Source: Paenibacillus gallinarum
Lineage (GTDB): Bacteria; Bacillota; Bacilli; Paenibacillales; Paenibacillaceae
Length of the DNA: 62,875 bases
Direction: 5' to 3'
Assembly: GCF_014836635.1 (NCBI RefSeq)
Contig: NZ_JACSQL010000018.1
Coordinates: 1 to 62,875, forward strand
Below, one piece after another: positions 33,897-43,711 of this stretch. Position 1 is the first letter of the stretch, and every line of letters starts with the position of its first letter. The notes beneath the pieces were generated by a model. That model was not told where the DNA came from. It worked only from the letters and a program-made list of their open reading frames with translations, and made no database searches. A program made the position numbers and the translations under genes.

Positions 33897-35975
33897 ATGG
33901 CTACTAGAGAGTTCTCCTTGCAAAATACACGTAATATCGGGATCATGGCACATATTGACGCTGGTAAGACTACTACCACTGAGCGGATCTTATTCTATAC
34001 AGGCCGTACGCACAAAATCGGTGAAGTTCACGAGGGTGCTGCGACTATGGACTGGATGGAGCAAGAACAGGAGCGCGGTATCACGATTACATCCGCTGCG
34101 ACTACTGCTCAATGGAAAGGTCACCGCGTTAATATTATTGATACCCCGGGGCACGTTGACTTCACTGTAGAAGTTGAACGTTCCCTTCGTGTATTGGACG
34201 GAGCTGTAGGTGTTTTCAGTGCGAAAGAAGGCGTAGAGCCTCAGTCTGAAACTGTATGGAGACAGGCTGATCGTTACGGCGTTCCTCGTATCGCATATGT
34301 AAACAAAATGGATATCATTGGCGCAGACTATCTTAACGTAGTTAAAGATATGCGCGAGCGTCTTCAAGCTAATGCTGTTGCGATTCAACTTCCTATCGGA
34401 GCTGAAAATGATTTTGTTGGTATTATCGACATCATCGAGCAAAGAGCATATATGTTCAAAGACGATCTCGGTAGAGAAGTAGAAGAAACTGACGTGCCAG
34501 CAGAATTTGCTGACCAAGTTGAAGAACTTCGTATGGAACTGATCGAGAAAGTAGCAGAACTTGACGAAGATTTGACTATGAAATACCTCGAAGGTGAAGA
34601 AATCTCTGTTCCAGAGATTAAAGCAGCTCTTCGTAAAGGTGTTGTAGAAGTTAAAATCTTCCCAGTTATCTGTGGATCTTCTTATCGTAACAAAGGTGTT
34701 CAACTTATGTTGGATGCTGTTCTTGATTACCTCCCATCTCCTATTGATGTTCCTGCTATCACAGGTCATTTGGAAGATGGAACAGAAGCGGTTCGTAACT
34801 CTTCTGACGAAGAGTCATTCTCGGCTCTTGCGTTTAAGATTATGACGGATCCTTATGTTGGTAAACTTACATTCTTCCGCGTATACTCTGGTGTACTTCA
34901 ATCCGGTTCATACGTATTGAATGCAACAAAAGGAAAACGCGAACGTATCGGACGTATTCTGCAAATGCATGCGAACACACGTCAAGAAATCACTGAAGTA
35001 TTCTCTGGTGATATTGCGTCTGCCGTAGGTTTGAAAGATACCGGTACAGGTGATACACTATGTGATGAGAAAAATCCGATCATCTTGGAGTCAATGAACT
35101 TCCCAGATCCGGTTATTCAAATCGCGGTTGAACCAAAAACAAAAGCTGACCAAGATAAAATGTCTGTTGCTCTAGGTAAGTTGACTGAAGAGGATCCAAC
35201 CCTTCGTGCTCATACTGATGAAGAAACAGGACAAACTATTTTGGCTGGTATGGGTGAACTTCACCTTGACATCATCATTGACCGTATGCGTCGTGAGTTC
35301 AAAGTGGATACTAACATTGGTCAACCTCAAGTTGCTTACCGTGAAACATTCCGTCAAGCAGCGCGTGTTGAAGGTAAATTCGTACGTCAGTCCGGTGGCC
35401 GCGGTCAATATGGACACGTATGGGTTGAATTCGAACCGCTCGAAGCGGGTAGCGGTAACCAATTTGAAAGTAAAGTAGTCGGTGGATCCGTACCTCGTGA
35501 GTACATTGGACCTGCACAACAAGGTATTGAAGAATCTATGAAAAACGGTGTCCTTGCAGGATTCCCGCTTGTAGACGTTAAAGCTACAATCGTAGACGGT
35601 TCATATCATGATGTCGATTCCAATGAAATGGCGTTTAAAATTGCTGGATCCATGGCACTTAAAGCAGCTAAAGACAAGTGTAAAGCTGTCCTGCTTGAGC
35701 CAATCATGAAAGTTGAAGTAACTGTTCCAGAGGAATACATGGGCGACGTAATGGGTATGCTGAATTCCCGTCGTGGTAGAATTGAAGGTATGGATTCTCG
35801 CGGTGGTACGCAAGTCATTCGTGCTAAGGTACCTCTCTCTGAAATGTTCGGTTACTCCACTACTCTCCGTTCTGGTACACAAGGTCGCGGTGTGTTCTCT
35901 ATGGAACTCTCTCATTATGAAGAAGTTCCAAGAACAATTTCCGAAGAAATTGTTGCTAAAACTAAGGGAGAATAA
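33897..35975 (+). CDS. fusA: Elongation factor G
   Basis: EF-G is the GTPase that drives ribosomal translocation. The 692-residue protein has the P-loop AHIDAGKTTTTERIL at 18-32, the switch II DTPGHVDF near 82, the NKMD guanine-specificity motif near 136, and domain IV with SGGRGQYGHVWVEFEP. All five domains appear complete. AAGGGAG precedes the ATG. It follows rpsG and precedes tuf, the classic str operon order. Confidence 0.98.
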   Translation: MATREFSLQNTRNIGIMAHIDAGKTTTTERILFYTGRTHKIGEVHEGAATMDWMEQEQERGITITSAATTAQWKGHRVNIIDTPGHVDFTVEVERSLRVLDGAVGVFSAKEGVEPQSETVWRQADRYGVPRIAYVNKMDIIGADYLNVVKDMRERLQANAVAIQLPIGAENDFVGIIDIIEQRAYMFKDDLGREVEETDVPAEFADQVEELRMELIEKVAELDEDLTMKYLEGEEISVPEIKAALRKGVVEVKIFPVICGSSYRNKGVQLMLDAVLDYLPSPIDVPAITGHLEDGTEAVRNSSDEESFSALAFKIMTDPYVGKLTFFRVYSGVLQSGSYVLNATKGKRERIGRILQMHANTRQEITEVFSGDIASAVGLKDTGTGDTLCDEKNPIILESMNFPDPVIQIAVEPKTKADQDKMSVALGKLTEEDPTLRAHTDEETGQTILAGMGELHLDIIIDRMRREFKVDTNIGQPQVAYRETFRQAARVEGKFVRQSGGRGQYGHVWVEFEPLEAGSGNQFESKVVGGSVPREYIGPAQQGIEESMKNGVLAGFPLVDVKATIVDGSYHDVDSNEMAFKIAGSMALKAAKDKCKAVLLEPIMKVEVTVPEEYMGDVMGMLNSRRGRIEGMDSRGGTQVIRAKVPLSEMFGYSTTLRSGTQGRGVFSMELSHYEEVPRTISEEIVAKTKGE

Positions 35976-35990
35976 TTTTTACTAACTGAT

Positions 35991-36040
35991 GTGTGAAAGC
36001 ACCGAAAGGTTAATATTAATCTGATGGTGCTTATCCACAC
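35991..36040 (+). repeat. Hairpin in the fusA-tuf gap
   Basis: GTGTG (35991-35995) pairs with CACAC (36036-36040), and AAGCACC (35997-36003) with GGTGCTT (36026-36032), with a smaller AT-rich palindrome at the tip. No T-run follows, so it may be an mRNA processing or stability element. Confidence 0.65.
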
Positions 36041-36085
36041 AGTGCCAACATATAAATCTATCCATTTTAAGGAGGCCACGTTCAA

Positions 36086-37276
<1,191 letters not shown>

Positions 37277-37305
37277 TTTGACTCTTAGGTCAAATTAAAA
37301 ATAAA

Positions 37306-37345
37306 GTAACAGTGTATTGGAACGAGTAACATTGTATTGGACAGT
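37306..37345 (+). repeat. Tandem 20-bp duplication after tuf
   Basis: AGTAACAGTGTATTGGAACG is followed directly by a second copy, AGTAACATTGTATTGGACAG. The first 17 positions differ only at one base. A small hairpin (AATTTGAC with GTCAAATT) lies just before, at 37276-37297. Confidence 0.85.
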
Positions 37346-37349
37346 AAAA

Positions 37350-37384
37350 AAGGATCTTGCCAGAGATGGCAGGATCCTTTTTTC
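37350..37384 (+). terminator. Terminator after tuf
   Basis: AGGATCTTGCC pairs with GGCAGGATCCT (one G-U) around AGAGAT, followed by T-rich sequence. It closes the str operon. Confidence 0.92.
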
Positions 37385-37531
37385 ATTTTTTTCCTTTTGC
37401 TTTTTTTATAATTTAATATATAATAGGAAAAGTTGTGATTCGAGGACAACAGATCAAAGGAAGTAAGGCAACTCTATTGTTCTAGTAGGCTGCGATATTA
37501 ACGTGTATAAAGCCGAACAAGAGATAGAATA

Positions 37532-37563
37532 ATAAAAGATTAGTTGGTTATAGAATCTTTTAT
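37532..37563 (+). repeat. Inverted repeat upstream of the S10 promoter
   Basis: ATAAAAGATT (37532-37541) is inverted at AATCTTTTAT (37554-37563), ending nine bases before the -35 box. It may be an operator or a weak hairpin. The 462-base gap tuf-rpsJ holds the tandem repeat, the tuf terminator, this repeat, the promoter and an unnamed leader of about 130 bases. Confidence 0.6.
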
Positions 37564-37571
37564 ATTAATGC

Positions 37572-37600
37572 TTGCATTATGCCTATGTTTTCGATATAAT
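37572..37600 (+). promoter_or_regulatory. Promoter of the S10-spc superoperon
   Basis: TTGCAT and a perfect TATAAT are 17 bp apart, 139 bases before rpsJ. No other strong promoter is evident until rpoA. Confidence 0.85.
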
Positions 37601-37738
37601 AATAAATGTTGTTCTGTGACGTTGCGATGATGTGAGAGGTTACTGACACACCCGGCCCCTTTGCCATGGGAGAGTGGGTTAGAAAATTTTCACGGAGTAT
37701 GTCCGATATTAAATTGGGCGATAAAAGGAGGGACTAAA

Positions 37739-38047
37739 ATGGCAAAGCAAAAAATTCGTATTCGTTTGAAAGCTTACGACCACAGGATTCTTGATCAATC
37801 CGCTGAGAAAATTGTAGAAACGGCAAAACGTTCGGGTGCAGGTGTATCCGGTCCGATTCCGCTTCCAACTGAAAAACAAATCATTACCATTCTTCGTGCG
37901 GTACACAAGTACAAGGATTCTCGTGAACAATTCGAACAACGCACACATAAGCGTTTGATCGATATTGTGAACCCAACTCCACAAACTGTGGATGCCTTGA
38001 TGCGCTTGGATCTACCGTCCGGTGTAGATATCGAAATTAAATTGTAA
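37739..38047 (+). CDS. rpsJ: 30S ribosomal protein S10
   Basis: S10 is a 30S head protein and also NusE in antitermination. The 102-residue protein begins MAKQKIRIRLKAYDHR and has the VHKYKDSREQFEQRTHKRL loop. The ATG at 37739 is preceded by AAAGGAGGG; an upstream in-frame ATG at 37661 has no ribosome site and would add a non-family extension. It is the first gene of the S10-spc-alpha cluster. Confidence 0.97.
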   Translation: MAKQKIRIRLKAYDHRILDQSAEKIVETAKRSGAGVSGPIPLPTEKQIITILRAVHKYKDSREQFEQRTHKRLIDIVNPTPQTVDALMRLDLPSGVDIEIKL

Positions 38048-38085
38048 TATCAAACTCGTATTAATGAAGGAAAAGAGGTGTCAAC

Positions 38086-38709
38086 ATGAAAGGTATCTTA
38101 GGTAAAAAACTAGGCATGACGCAAGTATTTACACCAGAAGGTAACGTAATTCCTGTAACAGTTATCGAAGCAGGTCCATCTGTTGTCTTGCAAAAGAAAG
38201 ACCTAGAAAACGACGGCTATGAAGCTGTACAACTAGGTTATGCCGATAAGAAAGAAAAAAATGCTAACAAACCTGAAACAGGACATGCGAAAAAAGCTAA
38301 TACAGCTCCTAAGCGCTACGTTCGCGAACTCCGCGGTGTTGATCTTGCGGGATTCGAGGTTGGCCAAGAAATTAAAGCAGACATCTTCGCAGAAGGCGAA
38401 TTTGTTGACGTAACAGGTATTTCTAAAGGTAAAGGTTTTGCCGGTGTTATCAAACGTTGGGGACAAAGAACAGGCCCAATGTCTCACGGTTCCCGTTACC
38501 ACAGAGGACCAGGTTCCATGGGTTCCATTCAAGCGAACCGTGTACCTAAAGGTAAACACCTTCCAGGACACATGGGACACGAAACAATTACAATTCAACG
38601 TCTTGAAGTAATCAAAGTAGACGCTGAACGTAATGTATTGCTTGTTAAAGGTTCTATTCCTGGACCGAAAAACAGCTTCGTTAAAATTAAAGAATCGGTG
38701 AAGAAATAA
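38086..38709 (+). CDS. rplC: 50S ribosomal protein L3
   Basis: L3 is an early assembly protein near the peptidyl transferase centre. The 207-residue protein starts MKGILGKKLGMTQVFTPEGN and has the GKGFAGVIKRW and HGSRYHRGPGSMG loops that reach toward the active site. AAAGAGGTG precedes the ATG. It lies between rpsJ and rplD with short gaps. Confidence 0.97.
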   Translation: MKGILGKKLGMTQVFTPEGNVIPVTVIEAGPSVVLQKKDLENDGYEAVQLGYADKKEKNANKPETGHAKKANTAPKRYVRELRGVDLAGFEVGQEIKADIFAEGEFVDVTGISKGKGFAGVIKRWGQRTGPMSHGSRYHRGPGSMGSIQANRVPKGKHLPGHMGHETITIQRLEVIKVDAERNVLLVKGSIPGPKNSFVKIKESVKK

Positions 38710-38735
38710 TCACCTAAGGAAAGGAGGAACACAAA

Positions 38736-39359
38736 ATGCCAAAAGTAGCACTTTATAATGTCAGTGGTAGCCAAGTAGGAGAAGTTGAATTGAATGACGC
38801 AGTATTCGGAATTGAGCCGAACACTCACGTTCTTCATGATGCTGTTGTTATGCAACGCGCTTCCCTTCGTCAAGGTACACACAAAGTAAAAGGACGTTCT
38901 GAAGTACGTGGCGGTGGACGTAAACCTTGGAAACAAAAAGGTACAGGTCGCGCTCGTCAAGGTTCGATCCGTGCACCACAATGGGTAGGTGGTGGTACTG
39001 TATTCGGTCCAACTCCGCGCAGTTACGCTTTCAAACTACCTAAAAAAGTTCGTCGTCTGGCGATTAAATCCGCATTGTCTTCTAAAGTAATCGACAACGA
39101 AATCATCGTTCTGGATGCTCTTACACTGAACACTCCGAAAACTAAAGAATTTGCTGCTATTTTGAACAATCTTAAAGTAGATCGCAAAGCTTTGATCGTT
39201 GGTTCAGGCTATGATGATAATGTTGCTCTTTCCGCGAGAAATATTCCAGGTGTGAAATTTGTTGCGGCTGACGGCATTAATGTTCTTGACGTACTTACGT
39301 ACGACAAACTGATCATTACAAAAGAAGCAGTACAGATGGTAGAGGAGGTTCTTGCGTAA
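38736..39359 (+). CDS. rplD: 50S ribosomal protein L4
   Basis: L4 lines the exit tunnel with a long loop. The 207-residue protein begins MPKVALYNVSGSQVGEVEL and has the tunnel loop segment KPWKQKGTGRARQGSIRAPQ, conserved and without the changes known to give macrolide resistance that I can recognise. AAGGAGG lies nine bases before the ATG. Its stop overlaps the rplW start by one base (TAATG). Confidence 0.97.
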   Translation: MPKVALYNVSGSQVGEVELNDAVFGIEPNTHVLHDAVVMQRASLRQGTHKVKGRSEVRGGGRKPWKQKGTGRARQGSIRAPQWVGGGTVFGPTPRSYAFKLPKKVRRLAIKSALSSKVIDNEIIVLDALTLNTPKTKEFAAILNNLKVDRKALIVGSGYDDNVALSARNIPGVKFVAADGINVLDVLTYDKLIITKEAVQMVEEVLA

Positions 39360-39649
39360 TGAAAAATCCTCGTGATATCATTAAACGTCCAGTAATCACT
39401 GAACGTACAGCTGATATGATGGCTGATTTGAAATATGTTTTCGAAGTAGATATTCGTGCAAATAAAACGGAAATCAAAGCTGCTGTTGAAGAAATCTTCA
39501 ACGTTAAAGTGAAAAACGTGAACACACTTCGCGTACCTGGTAAGTTGAAACGTTACGGCCGTTACTCTGGCTATACTCCAGAGTGGAAAAAAGCTTTCGT
39601 AACTCTCGCTCCAGATAGCAAAGCACTTGAGTTCTTTGAATCTGTATAA
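39359..39649 (+). CDS. rplW: 50S ribosomal protein L23
   Basis: L23 lies at the tunnel exit and is a docking site for trigger factor and SRP. The 96-residue protein begins MKNPRDIIKRPVITERT and has the family segment VFEVDIRANKTEIKAAVEEI. The AGAGGAGG site lies inside the rplD 3' end and the start overlaps its stop by one base, so translation is coupled. rplB follows after 29 bases. Confidence 0.97.
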   Translation: MKNPRDIIKRPVITERTADMMADLKYVFEVDIRANKTEIKAAVEEIFNVKVKNVNTLRVPGKLKRYGRYSGYTPEWKKAFVTLAPDSKALEFFESV

Positions 39650-39678
39650 GAAACTGCTAAAGTAAGGAGGGAAATTCA

Positions 39679-40509
39679 GTGCCAATTAAAAAGTACAAAC
39701 CGACATCTCCGGCTAGACGTAATATGTCCGTATCCACTTTCGAAGAAATTACGACTAACCAGCCTGAGAAATCGTTGCTTGCTCCGCTGAGCAAAACAGC
39801 AGGCCGCAACAACCAAGGTAAAATTACGGTTCGTCATCATGGCGGCGGACACAAACGTAAATATCGTATTATTGACTTCAAACGTACTAAAGATGGAATA
39901 CCGGGCCGCGTTGCTACAATCGAGTACGACCCTAACCGGACTTCTAATATTGCTCTGATCAACTACGCAGATGGTGAGAAACGTTACATCATCGCTCCAA
40001 AAGGACTTAAAGTAGGAGATCTAATCGAATCTGGACCAACTGCAGATATCAAAACAGGTAATGCTTTGCCTCTTGAAAATATCCCAGTAGGTACTGTTAT
40101 TCATAACATTGAGCTTCAACCAGGTAAAGGTGGCCAATTGGTTCGCGCAGCTGGTACAGAAGCACAACTTCTTGGTAAAGAAGAAAAATACGTGACTGTT
40201 CGTTTATCTTCTGGTGAAGTTCGTCGCATTCTTAAAGTTTGCCGCGCTACAATCGGATCCGTTGGTAACCAAGATCACGAATTGATCAAAATCGGTAAAG
40301 CAGGCCGTAGTCGCTGGCTCGGAAGACGTCCTGAAGTCCGCGGGGTAGTAATGAACCCTAACGATCACCCACACGGTGGTGGTGAAGGTAAAGCTCCAAT
40401 CGGTCGTAAATCGCCAATGTCTCCTTGGGGCAAACCAACTCTTGGATACAAAACGCGTAAGAAAAACAAAGCTTCTGACAAATACATCGTTCGCCGCCGC
40501 ACGAAGTAA
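39679..40509 (+). CDS. rplB: 50S ribosomal protein L2
   Basis: L2 is needed for subunit joining and peptidyl transfer. The 276-residue protein starts at GTG after GGAGGG and has KTAGRNNQGKITVRHHGGGH and the conserved MNPNDHPHGGGEGKAPIGRK loop with the key histidine near the peptidyl transferase centre. It sits between rplW and rpsS in the usual order. Confidence 0.97.
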   Translation: MPIKKYKPTSPARRNMSVSTFEEITTNQPEKSLLAPLSKTAGRNNQGKITVRHHGGGHKRKYRIIDFKRTKDGIPGRVATIEYDPNRTSNIALINYADGEKRYIIAPKGLKVGDLIESGPTADIKTGNALPLENIPVGTVIHNIELQPGKGGQLVRAAGTEAQLLGKEEKYVTVRLSSGEVRRILKVCRATIGSVGNQDHELIKIGKAGRSRWLGRRPEVRGVVMNPNDHPHGGGEGKAPIGRKSPMSPWGKPTLGYKTRKKNKASDKYIVRRRTK

Positions 40510-40584
40510 TACACATCACTGTGCATAACTTCGCGCGCGCGATCGTGAATGAACGAGAACATTGGATGAAGGGAGGATTTACAC

Positions 40585-40863
40585 ATGAGTCGCAGTCTAA
40601 AAAAAGGGCCATTTGTTGATGGACACCTGATGAAAAAAGTTGAAGATTTGAACGAGTCCGGGAAGAAACTAGTGATCAAAACTTGGTCCCGTCGCTCTAC
40701 AATTTTCCCACAATTCATTGGACATACGTTTGGTGTGTATGACGGCCGTAAACACGTTCCTGTATATGTAACGGAAGATATGGTTGGACACAAACTGGGT
40801 GAGTTCGCTCCTACGCGTACTTACAAAGGTCATGCAGCAGACGATAAGAAAACAAGAAGATAA
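40585..40863 (+). CDS. rpsS: 30S ribosomal protein S19
   Basis: S19 is in the 30S head and contacts S13. The 92-residue protein begins MSRSLKKGPFVDGHLMKKVE and has KTWSRRSTIFPQFIGHTFGV and the typical C-terminal TRTYKGHAADDKKTRR. GGGAGG lies about seven bases before the ATG. It follows rplB after 75 bases. Confidence 0.97.
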   Translation: MSRSLKKGPFVDGHLMKKVEDLNESGKKLVIKTWSRRSTIFPQFIGHTFGVYDGRKHVPVYVTEDMVGHKLGEFAPTRTYKGHAADDKKTRR

Positions 40864-40899
40864 ATGATCAAGCGCTAATGTTTGAGAGGAGGTTAAACA

Positions 40900-41232
40900 A
40901 TGGAAGCAAAAGCACATGCCAAGTTTGTTCGGATTGCTCCTCGTAAAGTTCAACTTGTTGTTGACTTGATTCGTGGTAAGCAAGTGGGCGAGGCGATCGC
41001 AATTCTGCGTCACACTCCAAAATCCGCTTCTCCAGTAGTTGAGAAATTGCTCAACTCTGCTATTGCAAATGCAGAGCACAATTACTCTTTGGATATTAAC
41101 AATCTGGTTATCTCACAAGCTTATGTAAACCAAGGACCGACTATGAAACGTTTCCGCCCTCGTGCAATGGGACGTGCAAGTCGTATCAATAAACGCACCA
41201 GCCACATTACTTTGGTGGTATCCGAAAAATAA
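40900..41232 (+). CDS. rplV: 50S ribosomal protein L22
   Basis: L22 lines the exit tunnel opposite L4. The 110-residue protein begins MEAKAHAKFVRIAPRKVQLV and has the tunnel hairpin with PTMKRFRPRAMGRASRINKR intact. AGAGGAGG lies about eight bases before the ATG. It precedes rpsC with only 13 bases between them. Confidence 0.97.
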   Translation: MEAKAHAKFVRIAPRKVQLVVDLIRGKQVGEAIAILRHTPKSASPVVEKLLNSAIANAEHNYSLDINNLVISQAYVNQGPTMKRFRPRAMGRASRINKRTSHITLVVSEK

Positions 41233-41245
41233 GGAGGGAAAACGT

Positions 41246-41908
41246 GTGGGACAAAAGGTAAATCCCATCGGGCTCCGTATCGGAGTTATCCGTGACTGGG
41301 AATCCAAATGGTACGCAGGCAAAGATTTCGGTGATCTTTTGCTTGAAGACGTAAAAATTCGTGAATACCTGAAAAACAAATTGAAAGACTCCGCAGTATC
41401 TCGTATTGAAATTGAGAGAGCGGCTAACCGTGTCAATGTAACGATCCATACTGCTAAACCAGGAATGGTTATCGGTAAAGGTGGATCTGAAGTTGAAAAT
41501 CTACGTGGTCAAATCACGAAGATTGCAGGCGGTAAAAAAGTTCACATCAACATTTCTGAAATTAAACAACCAGATCTTGACGCAATTCTTGTTGCTGAAA
41601 GCATTGCACAACAATTGGAACGCCGTGTTTCTTTCCGTCGTGCTCTAAAACAAGCAATTCAAAGAACTATGCGCTCTGGTGCAAAAGGAATTAAAACACA
41701 AGTAGGCGGACGTCTTGGCGGAGCTGAGATCGCACGTTCTGAAGGCTACAGCGAAGGAACTGTTCCACTGCATACGCTTCGTGCCGACATTGACTACGGT
41801 ACAGCTGAAGCTCATACTACTTACGGCCGTCTGGGCGTAAAAGTATGGATCTATCGTGGAGAGATTCTTCCTACGGCTAAGAAAGCTGTCAAGGAAGGAG
41901 GCAACTAA
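41246..41908 (+). CDS. rpsC: 30S ribosomal protein S3
   Basis: S3 sits at the mRNA entry site and helps unwind mRNA. The 220-residue protein starts at GTG 41246, seven bases after GGAGGG, with MGQKVNPIGLRIGVIRDWES; an upstream in-frame start would overlap rplV and add 28 unrelated residues. The KH domain GMVIGKGGSEVENLR and C-terminal half are complete. rplP begins two bases after its stop. Confidence 0.97.
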   Translation: MGQKVNPIGLRIGVIRDWESKWYAGKDFGDLLLEDVKIREYLKNKLKDSAVSRIEIERAANRVNVTIHTAKPGMVIGKGGSEVENLRGQITKIAGGKKVHINISEIKQPDLDAILVAESIAQQLERRVSFRRALKQAIQRTMRSGAKGIKTQVGGRLGGAEIARSEGYSEGTVPLHTLRADIDYGTAEAHTTYGRLGVKVWIYRGEILPTAKKAVKEGGN

Positions 41909-41910
41909 TC

Positions 41911-42345
41911 ATGTTGGTACCAAAACGTGTTAAACACCGTAAGCAACAACGCGGACACATGAAAGGCCAAGCTAAAGGCGGAACTACACTGAACTTTGGC
42001 GAATATGGCTTGCAAGCTACTGAGCCAGCGTGGATTACGAACCGTCAGATCGAGGCAGCTCGTATCGCGATGACTCGTTATATCAAACGTGGTGGTAAAG
42101 TTTGGATTAAAATTTTCCCTGATAAACCAATCACTCAAAAGCCTCTAGAGGTTCGTATGGGTAGTGGTAAAGGTAACGTTGAGAAATGGGTTGCTGTAGT
42201 TAAACCAGGAAAGATCATGTTTGAACTTTCTGGCGTACCAGAAGATGTTGCTCGCGAAGCAATGCGTCTGGCTGCTCACAAGCTGCCAATCAAAACGAAG
42301 TTTGTGAAACGTGAAGAATTGGGTGGTGAAGTAAATGAAGGCTAG
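41911..42345 (+). CDS. rplP: 50S ribosomal protein L16
   Basis: L16 helps position the A-site tRNA. The 144-residue protein begins MLVPKRVKHRKQQRGHMKG and has the family segment GGKVWIKIFPDKPITQKPLE and the basic MGSGKGNVEKWVAVVKPGK. The ribosome site AAGGAGG is inside the rpsC end, indicating coupling. Its 3' end overlaps rpmC by 11 bases. Confidence 0.97.
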   Translation: MLVPKRVKHRKQQRGHMKGQAKGGTTLNFGEYGLQATEPAWITNRQIEAARIAMTRYIKRGGKVWIKIFPDKPITQKPLEVRMGSGKGNVEKWVAVVKPGKIMFELSGVPEDVAREAMRLAAHKLPIKTKFVKREELGGEVNEG

Positions 42346-42532
42346 TGAATTCCGCAACCTAACCACTGCTGAAATTGAGCAAAAGATTGCCGGATTTAAA
42401 GAAGAACTCTTTAACCTCCGCTTTCAACTCGCTACCGGTCAGCTTGATAACCCAACTCGTATTCGTGACGTACGTAGAGAAATCGCACGTGCTAAAACGA
42501 TCATCCGTGAAAGAGAACTTGGGATTAGCTAA
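42335..42532 (+). CDS. rpmC: 50S ribosomal protein L29
   Basis: L29 is a two-helix protein near the tunnel exit. The 65-residue sequence begins MKASEFRNLTTAEIEQKIAG and has the conserved ELFNLRFQLATGQLDNP segment. The start lies within the last codons of rplP (11-base overlap), so it is translationally coupled. Confidence 0.96.
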   Translation: MKASEFRNLTTAEIEQKIAGFKEELFNLRFQLATGQLDNPTRIRDVRREIARAKTIIRERELGIS

Positions 42533-42584
42533 TATATAGTACCGGATGGACAATCCGTCTGTAATTGAGGAAGGAGGCCCAACA

Positions 42585-42851
42585 ATGAGCGAAGAACGCA
42601 ACGCACGTAAAGTGTTAGTCGGTAAAGTGGTTAGTGATAAAATGGATAAAACAATTGTGGTTGCTGTAGAAACTTACAAAAAGCATGATTTGTACCATAA
42701 ACGCATCAAGTACACTAAAAAGTTCAAAGCACATGATGAAAATAACACTGCTAAAATCGGTGATGTTGTAAAAATCATGGAAACTCGTCCTTTGTCGAAA
42801 GACAAGAACTGGAGACTTGTTGAAGTCGTGGAAAAAGCGATTATCATTTAA
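42585..42851 (+). CDS. rpsQ: 30S ribosomal protein S17
   Basis: S17 is an OB-fold 30S body protein. The 88-residue protein begins MSEERNARKVLVGKVVSDKM and has DKTIVVAVETYKKHDLYHKR. The ATG at 42585 is preceded by AAGGAGG at the right spacing; an in-frame start at 42546 would include the ribosome site. It follows rpmC by 52 bases. Confidence 0.97.
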   Translation: MSEERNARKVLVGKVVSDKMDKTIVVAVETYKKHDLYHKRIKYTKKFKAHDENNTAKIGDVVKIMETRPLSKDKNWRLVEVVEKAIII

Positions 42852-42885
42852 TGATTTTCAGCTTGGCTGAAAGGAGGAAAACAAG

Positions 42886-43257
42886 ATGATTCAACCATTT
42901 ACACGTTTGACTGTAGCTGACAACTCTGGTGCGAAGGAACTGATGTGTATCCGCGTACTGGGTGGTACGGGACGTAGTCGTACAGCTTCAATCGGAGACC
43001 TTATCGTTTGTTCTGTCAAACAAGCAACACCAGGCGGCGTTGTCAAAAAAGGTGATGTGGTAAGAGCAGTTGTGGTTCGCACAAAACGTTCTGTTCGTCG
43101 TAAAGACGGATCTTACATCGCATTTGATGAGAATGCAGCAGTGGTAGTTAAAGAAGACAGAAGCCCTCGTGGTACTCGTATTTTCGGACCAGTTGCTCGC
43201 GAACTTCGCGAAAAAGACTACATGAAAATCGTTTCCTTGGCTCCAGAAGTTATCTAA
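42886..43257 (+). CDS. rplN: 50S ribosomal protein L14
   Basis: L14 forms an intersubunit bridge. The 123-residue protein begins MIQPFTRLTVADNSGAKELM and has the RTKRSVRRKDGSYIAFDENA segment. Length is near the standard 122. AAGGAGG lies about nine bases before the ATG. rplX follows after 68 bases. Confidence 0.97.
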   Translation: MIQPFTRLTVADNSGAKELMCIRVLGGTGRSRTASIGDLIVCSVKQATPGGVVKKGDVVRAVVVRTKRSVRRKDGSYIAFDENAAVVVKEDRSPRGTRIFGPVARELREKDYMKIVSLAPEVI

Positions 43258-43325
43258 TATCACAACTTAATCCTTCTGAGGATTGATTTATAGCTTGTTC
43301 ACGCAAGTCATAGGAGGTGTACGAA

Positions 43326-43679
43326 ATGGCAAAAGTGAAAAAGGTCTTGGAATCTCATAACAACAAGTTGCACGTCAAAAAAGACGACACTGTTATGGTG
43401 ATCAGCGGTAAAGACAAAGGCAAAAAAGGCCGTGTCATCGCAGCTTATCCTCGTGAAAACCGTGTTCTTGTAGAAGGTGTTAACCTCGTGAAAAAACACC
43501 AAAAGCCTAACCAGCTTAATCCGCAAGGCGGCATCATCGAGAAAGAAGCTCCAATCCATGTATCGAACGTGATGCATATTGATCCGAAGAGCGGAAACGT
43601 AACCCGTATTGGTTACAAAGTTTTGGACAACGGCAAAAAAGTACGCGTTGCTAAACGTTCCGGAGAATCGATCGACTAA
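43326..43679 (+). CDS. rplX: 50S ribosomal protein L24
   Basis: L24 starts large-subunit assembly. The 117-residue protein begins MAKVKKVLESHNNKLHVKKD, then has a KOW motif with DTVMVISGKDKGKKGRVIAA. The ATG at 43326 is used; a GTG nine bases upstream overlaps the AGGAGG site. It lies between rplN and rplE. Confidence 0.97.
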   Translation: MAKVKKVLESHNNKLHVKKDDTVMVISGKDKGKKGRVIAAYPRENRVLVEGVNLVKKHQKPNQLNPQGGIIEKEAPIHVSNVMHIDPKSGNVTRIGYKVLDNGKKVRVAKRSGESID

Positions 43680-43711
43680 TGTAACCGAATGAGAAAGGAG
43701 GTCCATAATTC

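Noticed and set aside
33990..34769. Long open frame on the minus strand inside fusA (259 codons)
   Set aside because: Its sequence is the mirror of conserved EF-G codons, with no ribosome site or family match. The same holds for the minus-strand frames in tuf (36281-37051) and rpoC (29854-30561, 31288-32043).
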